Of a stretch of DNA of 64,000 bases, positions 55,905-64,000 are shown one piece after another. This DNA comes from Bacillus thuringiensis (GTDB lineage: Bacteria > Bacillota > Bacilli > Bacillales > Bacillaceae_G). Each line of letters begins with the position of its first letter. Position 1 is the first letter of the stretch. Both the position numbers and the translations under genes were made by a program. The notes beneath the pieces were generated by a model. That model saw only the letters and a list, made by a program, of their open reading frames with translations. It did no database searches and was not told where the DNA came from. The DNA lies in NCBI RefSeq assembly GCF_001182785.1, contig NZ_CP012099.1, forward strand, positions 1,300,501 to 1,364,500. Direction: 5' to 3'.

Positions 55905-55986
55905 AATTCTCACCTCCTACCATCTAATTGCTAGTATGCTCAAGTTCACTGCATTTATGAAAAGACGGTAGGAAGTAAATCTTTGT

Positions 55987-56226
55987 TTAGTCGTTATATA
56001 CGCCAGTAAGCATTTGACTAACGAATTGATCGTTTAATGTATCTTGGGCAGAAGAAGTATTTGAATGGATGTCGATTGAAGCAATAAAATGATTATGTTC
56101 TTGCGTATTTGGTTCTACCTCTACGTAATTATCGAATTTACAAAAACCTTTCGTATCCATTAGATCAAATAATTGCAGCATTTCTACTACCTCTTGTCTC
56201 GTTCCTTTAATTTGTACACACGCCAT
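55987..56226 (-). CDS. Small hypothetical protein (79 aa), possibly DUF3970-like
   Basis: A soluble protein of about 79 aa (MACVQIKGTRQEVVEMLQLF, FCKFDNYVEVEPN) with the strand-helix opening seen in small YvzF/DUF3970 proteins; the match is weak. AAGGAGGA lies 6-7 bp before ATG 56226. Confidence 0.6.
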   Translation of the reverse strand: MACVQIKGTRQEVVEMLQLFDLMDTKGFCKFDNYVEVEPNTQEHNHFIASIDIHSNTSSAQDTLNDQFVSQMLTGVYND

Positions 56227-56640
56227 ATTTATTTCCTCCTTCATTTTGACAAATTGTTTTTTAAAAATAGGATTATGATTACGAAATGAAAAATATGAAT
56301 GTTATTTTTAGACAGCGCTATTTTTGTTATTTTCCCCCTTTTTCAGCAAAAGTCGTTATATATTCCCGGATTTATAAAATCGGACGTCCGTTTATTGAAT
56401 ACAATAGATTCGTATCAATTGATGAAAATCCTTCTTTTAAACAAATATTTTTTTAGGGGAAATTGGTGAAAAAAATTTTTTGATTTTTTGTAAACGTTAA
56501 CAATGTTGTTAAATCAATATAAGTAAAGAAGTACGTACGATTAAAAATTATAAATTTTCTAAAAATTCACTTGATTTATTTAGAAAGGAGAGTAAACTAG
56601 GAAACAATAAAAAATTCATAGAACATAGGAGGCGCTTCTA
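56227..56640 (+). promoter_or_regulatory. ilvE upstream region with CodY-like box
   Basis: About 400 bp without a gene. AATTTTCTAAAAATT at 56553-56567 matches the CodY box AATTTTCWGAAAATT at 14 of 15 positions, fitting CodY repression of branched-chain amino acid synthesis. A GGACGTCC dyad lies near 56383. I see no promoter I would defend. Confidence 0.55.
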
Positions 56641-57537
56641 GTGAATGAGCAATGGATTTTCTTAAATGGAGAATTTGTTCCAAAAGATGAAGCAAAAGTT
56701 TCAGTATATGATCATGGCTATTTATATGGCGATGGAGTATTTGAAGGAATTAGAGTTTATAGCGGTAATGTTTTCCGTTTGAGAGAGCATCTTGTCCGGT
56801 TGTATGAATCAGCAAAATCAATCCTTTTAGAAATTCCATATTCATTAGATGAAGTAACAAATATTGTTGTTGAGACGATTCGACAAAATAAATTATCTAA
56901 TGGATACATTCGCCTTGTTGTATCAAGAGGAGCAGGAAATCTTGGATTGGATCCCGATTCATGTAAGAAGCCGAATGTAGTAGTAATTGCAGAACAATTA
57001 TCTTTATTCCCGCAAGAATATTATGAGAAAGGAATTCCAGTTGTAACAGTTGCAACGCGCCGAAATCGTCCCGATGTTTTATCCCCTCAAGTAAAATCTT
57101 TAAATTACTTAAACAATATTTTAGTTCGTATTGAAGCGAAATTAGCTGGAGTACAAGAAGCACTTATGTTAAATGATCAAGGATATGTAGCTGAAGGATC
57201 AGGAGATAACGTGTTTATTGTTAAAGGAAATAAATTAATTACACCACCAAGTTCTGCTGGAGCGTTAGAAGGTATTACACGAAACGCCATTTTAGAAATC
57301 GGCGATAAACTTGGGTATGACGTAAGAGAAGAGCTATTTACAAGACATGATGTATATGTAGCTGATGAAGTGTTTTTAACAGGAACAGCTGCTGAAGTTA
57401 TTGCTGTTACGACAGTAGATGGTAGAACGATTGGTTTAGGGCAAACAGGTCCACATACGAACCGTTTATTAGAAGAGTTTCGTAAGTTAGTTGTAGAAGA
57501 TGGAGAGAAAATTTACGCAGAAAATAAAGTTGTATAA
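56641..57537 (+). CDS. ilvE: Branched-chain amino acid aminotransferase
   Basis: A 298-aa class IV PLP aminotransferase for the last step of Ile, Val and Leu synthesis. SVYDHGYLYGDGVFEGIRVY at the N-terminus, the PLP lysine in SPQVKSLNYLNN (about 154), and EGSGDNVFIVKG are typical. Start GTG 56641 lies 8 bp after AGGAGG. Confidence 0.94.
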   Translation: MNEQWIFLNGEFVPKDEAKVSVYDHGYLYGDGVFEGIRVYSGNVFRLREHLVRLYESAKSILLEIPYSLDEVTNIVVETIRQNKLSNGYIRLVVSRGAGNLGLDPDSCKKPNVVVIAEQLSLFPQEYYEKGIPVVTVATRRNRPDVLSPQVKSLNYLNNILVRIEAKLAGVQEALMLNDQGYVAEGSGDNVFIVKGNKLITPPSSAGALEGITRNAILEIGDKLGYDVREELFTRHDVYVADEVFLTGTAAEVIAVTTVDGRTIGLGQTGPHTNRLLEEFRKLVVEDGEKIYAENKVV

Positions 57538-57564
57538 CAATTCTTTTTAACATAAAAAAAGCGT

Positions 57565-57820
57565 TGATAGGGAGGAGTAGTTGATTGTGAAGCCTCACAG
57601 AGAGTCGGTGGTTGCTGAAAACCGATGGTTCACGTCGACGAACATCGCCCTTGAGTGCTAAGCTAAAGCATTTGTCTAGGCTTAGACGGTAGCTCCGTTA
57701 TTAGCTAGATCCATTTATGGATCACTGAGGCAAGAGTATTCTTGCAAAGAAGGGTGGTACCGCGAAATCTTTCGTCCCTTCAGCACATAGCTGGAGTGTG
57801 GACGTAGGATTTTTTTATTG
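57565..57820 (+). promoter_or_regulatory. T-box leader of the ilvBNC-leu genes
   Basis: The T-box AGGGTGGTACCGCG is at 57751-57764. Stem I elements (AGAGAGTCGGTGG, GCTGAAAACCGATGG) precede it. The specifier candidate is ATC (Ile) at 57644-57646 in GAACATCGCC. The terminator CGTCC...GGACG with inner CTTCAGC/GCTGGAG ends in TTTTTTT (to 57816). Uncharged tRNA would allow read-through. It lies after ilvE, so ilvE escapes it. Confidence 0.92.
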
Positions 57821-57854
57821 TATAAAAGTTTGAAAAAGGGGGCTTATAAGAACA

Positions 57855-59555
57855 ATGTCTTCAAAAACGGAAGAGAAACTGGCAACTGGTGCACAGCTAT
57901 TGTTAGAAGCGCTAGAAAAGGAAGGCGTAGAAGTAATTTTCGGATATCCGGGTGGTGCCGTTTTACCTCTCTATGATGCACTGTATGATTGTGAAATTCC
58001 GCATATTTTAACAAGGCATGAGCAAGGGGCAATTCACGCTGCTGAAGGGTATGCCAGAATTACAGGGAATCCAGGGGTTGTAATTGCAACGAGTGGACCA
58101 GGTGCTACAAATGTAATTACGGGTCTAGCGGACGCGATGATCGATTCATTGCCACTTGTAGTATTTACAGGCCAAGTAGCAACAACGTTAATTGGGAGCG
58201 ATGCTTTTCAAGAGGCGGATATTATGGGACTTACGATGCCAGTGACAAAACATAACTATCAAGTGCGAAAGGCCTCAGATTTACCTCGAATTATTAAAGA
58301 AGCATTTCATATTGCTAAAACAGGAAGACCAGGACCAGTCGTTATTGACCTTCCGAAAGATATGGTAGTCGAGAAGGGTGAGCGATGTAGCAATGTACAA
58401 ATGGATTTACCAGGATATAACCCTAATTATGAACCGAATCTACTTCAAATAAACAAATTACTACAAGCAATTGAAACCGCAAAAAAACCGTTAATTTTAG
58501 CTGGAGCAGGTATACTGCATGCGAAAGCTTCGAAAGAATTGACAAGTTTTGCCCGTAAATATGAAATCCCTGTTGTGCATACGTTACTTGGACTTGGTGG
58601 TTTTCCGCCAGATGATGGGCTATTTCTAGGGATGGGGGGAATGCACGGTTCTTACACAGCCAATATGGCGTTATATGAATGCGACTTACTCATTAATATA
58701 GGTGCAAGATTTGACGATCGTCTTACTGGGAATTTAGCTTATTTTGCTAAAGGGGCGACTGTCGCACATATCGATATTGATCCAGTAGAAATCGGGAAAA
58801 ATGTGCCGACTGAAATTCCTATTGTTGCAAGTGCTAAGCAGGCGTTAGAAGTATTGCTTCAATCAGAAGGAAAGAAAGAAAATCATCATGAATGGCTCTC
58901 TTTATTAAAGAGTAGAAAAGAAAAGTATCCATTCTCTTATAAACGAAATTCTGAAAGTATTAAACCTCAATACGCGATTGATATGCTATATGAAATCACG
59001 AAAGGAGAAGCGATTGTAACAACAGACGTTGGGCAACATCAAATGTGGGCAGCACAATACTATCCGCTGAAAAATCCAGATAAATGGGTAACTTCTGGAG
59101 GATTAGGGACGATGGGATTTGGATTTCCGGCAGCAATTGGTGCACAAATTGCAAAACCAGATGAACTAGTCATTGCAATTGTCGGTGACGCTGGGTTTCA
59201 AATGACTCTGCAAGAATTAAGTGTATTAAAAGAACATTCTTTACCTGTTAAAGTATTTATTTTAAATAATGAAGCTTTAGGGATGGTAAGGCAATGGCAA
59301 GACGAATTTTATAATCAAAGATATTCACATTCTTTATTGTCGTGTCAACCAGATTTCGTCGCTCTTGCGAATGCGTATGGTATAAAAGGTGTTCGTATTG
59401 ATGACCCACTTCTTGCAAAGAAGCAATTGAAGCATGCGATCGAATTAAAAGAACCAGTCTTAATTGATTGCCGTGTACTTCAATCTGAGAAAGTTATGCC
59501 GATGGTTGCGCCCGGGAAAGGTGTTCACCAAATGGAAGGAGTGGAAAAAAGGTGA
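57855..59555 (+). CDS. ilvB: Acetolactate synthase large subunit
   Basis: A 566-aa ThDP enzyme that condenses pyruvate to acetolactate or acetohydroxybutyrate. The catalytic glutamate is in [16 protein letters not shown], and the ThDP-Mg motif is [18 protein letters not shown] through FILNN. GTGA overlap with the small-subunit gene. Confidence 0.95.
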   Translation: MSSKTEEKLATGAQLLLEALEKEGVEVIFGYPGGAVLPLYDALYDCEIPHILTRHEQGAIHAAEGYARITGNPGVVIATSGPGATNVITGLADAMIDSLPLVVFTGQVATTLIGSDAFQEADIMGLTMPVTKHNYQVRKASDLPRIIKEAFHIAKTGRPGPVVIDLPKDMVVEKGERCSNVQMDLPGYNPNYEPNLLQINKLLQAIETAKKPLILAGAGILHAKASKELTSFARKYEIPVVHTLLGLGGFPPDDGLFLGMGGMHGSYTANMALYECDLLINIGARFDDRLTGNLAYFAKGATVAHIDIDPVEIGKNVPTEIPIVASAKQALEVLLQSEGKKENHHEWLSLLKSRKEKYPFSYKRNSESIKPQYAIDMLYEITKGEAIVTTDVGQHQMWAAQYYPLKNPDKWVTSGGLGTMGFGFPAAIGAQIAKPDELVIAIVGDAGFQMTLQELSVLKEHSLPVKVFILNNEALGMVRQWQDEFYNQRYSHSLLSCQPDFVALANAYGIKGVRIDDPLLAKKQLKHAIELKEPVLIDCRVLQSEKVMPMVAPGKGVHQMEGVEKR

Positions 59556-60061
59556 AGAGAATTGTTACAGCGACAGTTCGTAATCAGAGCGGTGTGTTAA
59601 ATAGAATTACAGGTGTTATGACCCGAAGGCATTTTAATATTGAAAGTATTTCAGTGGGGCATACGGAATCATCGGATATTTCACGGATGACGATAGTTGT
59701 GCATGTGGAAAGTGAACAGCAAGTTGAGCAGTTAATTAAACAACTGCATAAGCAAATCGATGTTCTGAAAGTATCAGATATTACAGAAGAAGCAATGATT
59801 GCTAGAGAGCTTGCTCTTATTAAAGTAGCAACTTCTGTAGCAAGGGCGGAATTATATAGTTTAATTGAACCGTTTCGAGCCGCTGTAATAGATGTTGGGA
59901 AGGATTCCATAGTTGTGCAAGTAACAGGTACACAAGATAAAGTGGAAGCGTTAATTGAATTACTTAGACCATACGGTTTGAAAGAAATTGCGAGAACAGG
60001 TGTAACAGCATTTACACGTAGTATGAAAAAACAAGATAAGCAAGTTATGTTAATTCAATAA
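59552..60061 (+). CDS. ilvN: Acetolactate synthase small (regulatory) subunit
   Basis: A 169-aa protein: N-terminal ACT domain ([32 protein letters not shown]) that binds valine, and a C-terminal ACT-like half. Start GTG 59552 overlaps ilvB by 4 bp. Also called ilvH. Confidence 0.93.
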   Translation: MKRIVTATVRNQSGVLNRITGVMTRRHFNIESISVGHTESSDISRMTIVVHVESEQQVEQLIKQLHKQIDVLKVSDITEEAMIARELALIKVATSVARAELYSLIEPFRAAVIDVGKDSIVVQVTGTQDKVEALIELLRPYGLKEIARTGVTAFTRSMKKQDKQVMLIQ

Positions 60062-60075
60062 TCATTTAAATATAG

Positions 60076-61098
<1,023 letters not shown>

Positions 61099-61099
61099 T

Positions 61100-62620
61100 A
61101 TGAAGCAGATTTTGTTCATGGATACAACGCTTCGTGATGGCGAACAATCACCAGGAGTAAATTTAAATGAACAAGAGAAATTACAAATTGCTAGGCAATT
61201 AGAGAGGCTTGGTATTCATGTAATGGAAGCTGGATTCGCGGCAGCTTCCGAAGGTGATTTCCAATCAGTAAAACGCATCGCGAATACAATTCAAAATGCT
61301 ACGGTTATGAGTTTAGCTAGAGCGAAAGAAAGTGACATTCGAAGAGCATATGAAGCTTTGAAAGGTGCTGTATCTCCTCGTCTACACGTATTTCTAGCTA
61401 CAAGTGATATTCATATGAAATATAAACTTTGTATGTCAAAAGAAGACGTGTTAAATAGTATTCATCGTTCGGTTACGCTTGGAAAATCATTATTTCCGAC
61501 AGTACAATTTTCTGCAGAAGATGCGACAAGAACATCGAGAGCATTTTTAGCTGAAGCAGTAGAAACTGCGATTCGCGCAGGAGCGAATGTAATTAATATT
61601 CCGGATACAGTTGGATATACGAATCCGGAAGAATATTATTCTCTTTTTAAATACTTACAAGAATCCGTTCCATCATATGAAAAAGCGATTTTTTCTTGTC
61701 ATTGTCACGATGATCTTGGTATGGCAGTAGCAAATTCGTTAGCTGCGGTTGAAGGCGGAGCATTGCAAGTAGAAGGAACGATTAATGGCATTGGAGAAAG
61801 AGCAGGGAATGCAGCGTTAGAAGAAGTTGCGGTTGCTCTTCATATTAGAAAAGATTTTTATAAAGCAGAACCTTCGATGACGTTAAAAGAGATTAAGGCA
61901 ACGAGTACATTAGTAAGCAGGTTAACGGGTATGGTTGTACCGAAAAATAAAGCAATCGTTGGAGCGAATGCTTTTGCTCATGAATCAGGCATCCACCAAG
62001 ATGGGGTTCTAAAAGAAGTAACAACTTATGAAATTATCGAACCGGCGCTTATAGGGGAATCTCAAAATCTCTTTGTACTTGGGAAACATTCTGGCCGTCA
62101 TGCGTTTACGGAAAAGATGAAAGAGCTTGGTTATGAATTTACAAATGAAGAGCGAGATGCGGTATTCGAAGCGTTTAAAAAATTGGCTGATCGTAAAAAG
62201 GAAATTACTGAGGAAGATTTACGCGCACTTATGCTTGGTGAAGCAGCATTTGCAGCCCAGCAATATAACATTACGCAATTACAAGTGCATTTCGTATCAA
62301 ATAGTACACAATGCGCAACAGTTGTGCTGAAGGATGAGGAAGGAAATGTGTATGAAGATGCAGCCACTGGTTCTGGTAGTATTGAAGCGATATACAATGC
62401 GATTCAAAGAATTTTAGGACTAGAATGTGAATTGGCAGATTATCGCATACAATCTATTACACAAGGTCAAGATGCACTTGCTCACGTTCACGTTGAATTA
62501 AAAGAAGGTAGTCACCAAATATCAGGTTTCGGAGTTGCGCAAGACGTATTGGAAGCGTCGGCGAGAGCTTATGTCCATGCAGCAGGGAAATTAAAATCTC
62601 TTATAGCGCTTGTGAAATAA
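61100..62620 (+). CDS. leuA: 2-isopropylmalate synthase
   Basis: A 506-aa first enzyme of leucine synthesis. [15 protein letters not shown] and the metal motif [16 protein letters not shown] lie in the TIM barrel; the C-terminal LeuA dimer (feedback) domain covers about 390-506. It starts 1 bp after the ilvC stop codon. Confidence 0.95.
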   Translation: MKQILFMDTTLRDGEQSPGVNLNEQEKLQIARQLERLGIHVMEAGFAAASEGDFQSVKRIANTIQNATVMSLARAKESDIRRAYEALKGAVSPRLHVFLATSDIHMKYKLCMSKEDVLNSIHRSVTLGKSLFPTVQFSAEDATRTSRAFLAEAVETAIRAGANVINIPDTVGYTNPEEYYSLFKYLQESVPSYEKAIFSCHCHDDLGMAVANSLAAVEGGALQVEGTINGIGERAGNAALEEVAVALHIRKDFYKAEPSMTLKEIKATSTLVSRLTGMVVPKNKAIVGANAFAHESGIHQDGVLKEVTTYEIIEPALIGESQNLFVLGKHSGRHAFTEKMKELGYEFTNEERDAVFEAFKKLADRKKEITEEDLRALMLGEAAFAAQQYNITQLQVHFVSNSTQCATVVLKDEEGNVYEDAATGSGSIEAIYNAIQRILGLECELADYRIQSITQGQDALAHVHVELKEGSHQISGFGVAQDVLEASARAYVHAAGKLKSLIALVK

Positions 62621-62622
62621 AT

Positions 62623-62660
62623 ATTTGATAGGTGAGAGAAGTTTTCCTCACCTATCAAAT
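62623..62660 (+). other. Intercistronic hairpin between leuA and leuB
   Basis: A 14-bp perfect stem (ATTTGATAGGTGAG and complement) with a 10-nt loop and no T-run. Likely a processing or stability element in the operon mRNA. Confidence 0.6.
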
Positions 62661-62696
62661 TAAAGTTCTGAAAATTCAGTTAAAGGAGTGTTGAAA

Positions 62697-63761
62697 ATGG
62701 AAAAACGTATCGTTTGTTTAGCTGGTGATGGTGTCGGTCCAGAAGTTATGGAAAGTGCGAAGGAAGTATTGCATATGGTAGAAAGGCTATATGGACATCA
62801 TTTTCATTTGCAAGATGAGTACTTTGGTGGTGTTGCTATCGATTTAACTGGGAAACCATTACCACAGCGAACACTTGCCGCCTGTTTAGCGAGTGATGCG
62901 GTTTTACTTGGAGCAGTAGGTGGACCAAGGTGGGATAGTGCGAAAGAAAGGCCTGAGAAAGGATTATTAGCATTAAGAAAAGGACTCGGTGTATTTGCGA
63001 ATGTTCGCCCTGTAACGGTAGAAAGTGCAACTGCACATTTATCACCATTAAAAAATGCTGATGAAATTGATTTTGTTGTCGTTCGTGAATTAACAGGCGG
63101 AATTTATTTTTCTTATCCGAAAGAGCGAACGGAAGAAGTGGCGACAGATACACTTACGTATCATCGCCATGAAATTGAACGTATCGTTTCGTATGCTTTT
63201 CAATTAGCGAATAAGCGGAAGAAAAAAGTAACATCTATTGATAAAGCGAATGTTTTAGAGTCTAGTAAACTATGGAGAACTGTGACAGAAGAAGTAGCAC
63301 TTCGCTACCCAAATGTGGAAGTAGAACACATTTTAGTAGATGCAGCGGCTATGGAATTAATTCGAAATCCAGGAAGATTTGACGTTATTGTAACGGAAAA
63401 TTTATTTGGTGATATTTTAAGTGATGAGGCTTCAGTATTAGCTGGATCATTAGGAATGCTGCCATCAGCAAGTCACGCTGAAAAGGGGCCTTCATTATAC
63501 GAGCCTATTCACGGATCAGCACCGGATATTGCGGGGAAAAATAAGGCAAATCCAATTGCGATGATGCGTTCTGTTGCAATGATGCTTGGGCAATCGTTCG
63601 GATTAACGAGAGAAGGATATGCAATTGAAGAAGCAGTTTCTGCAGTCCTTAAATCAGGAAAATGTACAGCAGATATCGGAGGGACTGAAACGACAACTTC
63701 ATTTACAAAGGCAGTCATTCAAGAAATGGAAGAGCAAGCGTTAGTAGGGAGAGGAAAATAA
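62697..63761 (+). CDS. leuB: 3-isopropylmalate dehydrogenase
   Basis: A 354-aa NAD-dependent oxidative decarboxylase. [33 protein letters not shown] substrate arginines, [13 protein letters not shown] and the NAD loop [18 protein letters not shown] are present. ATG 62697 lies 6 bp after AAAGGAGTG. The stop overlaps leuC by one base. Confidence 0.95.
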   Translation: MEKRIVCLAGDGVGPEVMESAKEVLHMVERLYGHHFHLQDEYFGGVAIDLTGKPLPQRTLAACLASDAVLLGAVGGPRWDSAKERPEKGLLALRKGLGVFANVRPVTVESATAHLSPLKNADEIDFVVVRELTGGIYFSYPKERTEEVATDTLTYHRHEIERIVSYAFQLANKRKKKVTSIDKANVLESSKLWRTVTEEVALRYPNVEVEHILVDAAAMELIRNPGRFDVIVTENLFGDILSDEASVLAGSLGMLPSASHAEKGPSLYEPIHGSAPDIAGKNKANPIAMMRSVAMMLGQSFGLTREGYAIEEAVSAVLKSGKCTADIGGTETTTSFTKAVIQEMEEQALVGRGK

Positions 63762-64000
63762 TGGGGAAAAGGTTACTAGATAAGCTTTGGGAAAGACATG
63801 TAGTTGCGACAAATGAAAATGGATTGGATTTATTATATATCGATCTACATCTTGTTCATGAAGTAACGTCACCGCAAGCCTTTGAAGGCTTGCGGCTTAC
63901 AAATCGAACAGTCCGCAGACCAGATTTAACATTTGCAACGATGGATCATAATATTCCAACGAAAGATGTTTGGAATATTACCGATCGCATTGCGAAGCAG
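63761..64000 (+). CDS. leuC: 3-isopropylmalate dehydratase large subunit (5' part)
   Basis: The first 80 codons are in the window. [34 protein letters not shown] and [15 protein letters not shown] are the conserved LeuC N-terminus (aconitase fold, Fe-S enzyme). The iron-sulfur cysteines lie beyond the window edge. Confidence 0.95.
   Translation, partial: MGKRLLDKLWERHVVATNENGLDLLYIDLHLVHEVTSPQAFEGLRLTNRTVRRPDLTFATMDHNIPTKDVWNITDRIAKQ

Overview
The window is AT-rich, Firmicutes-type DNA and belongs with high confidence to the Bacillus cereus group (cereus/thuringiensis/anthracis and relatives). The grounds are: an IlsA-type NEAT/LRR/SLH surface protein; a queuosine cluster, ilv-leu operon and dlt operon that match B. 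cereus-group proteins as I remember them; and several copies of the group-specific bcr1-type repeat flanked by ATAAA/TTTAT duplications. No rRNA, tRNA, CRISPR array, prophage or transposase gene is visible. Apart from the repeats the window looks like ordinary chromosome.

Layout. 1-4.8 kb: end of a 2-aminoethylphosphonate uptake/degradation operon (permease, phnX, phnW, a saccharopine-dehydrogenase-like gene, a DeoR regulator). 5-7.5 kb: Fur-controlled ilsA. 7.5-20 kb: a segment syntenic with the B. subtilis mtn-spo0E-kinD-mhqR-queCDEF-ykvS region, carrying an MtnB paralogue that has lost its metal-binding histidines, a CBS-CBS-ACT protein, Spo0E- and KinD-like phosphorelay proteins, a KinB-like kinase with a probable CTG start, and a preQ1-riboswitch-controlled queCDEF operon. 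20-26.7 kb: small genes, several bcr1 derivatives, and nrdIEF behind a promoter overlapped by NrdR-like boxes. 26.9-30.5 kb: a GntR-ABC-ABC operon of ytr type. 30.6-36.2 kb: single genes, including a CAAX-type protease fused to an AbrB-like tail. 36.2-40.6 kb: dltXABCD on the minus strand. 42-43.7 kb: a Fur-boxed unit with a small ORF, a flavodoxin and a degenerate PD-(D/E)XK protein that keeps Fe-S-type cysteines. 44-54.5 kb: transporters (MATE, GltP-like, KtrB), UppP, regulators and small membrane proteins. 54.7-56.2 kb: a GerW-like protein, a candidate small RNA, a YkuS-family protein. 56.6-64 kb: ilvE, T-box leader, ilvBNC, leuAB and the start of leuC.

The most unusual structure is a tandem array of four ~205-bp units (51730-52525) just upstream of ktrB. 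Each unit can fold into the same nested hairpins. Comparing the units shows one U-A to C-G covariation and several G-U exchanges, which points to a structured RNA repeated four times; I could not match it to a known family. A second candidate RNA lies at 55358-55664, where an exact TTGACA-N17-TATAAT promoter and a strong terminator bracket about 270 nt with no convincing gene.

Iron control recurs (two Fur-box pairs), as does sporulation-phosphorelay input (two kinases and a Spo0E phosphatase within 7 kb). Three RNA-level controls are visible or likely: the preQ1 riboswitch, the T-box and the tandem array.
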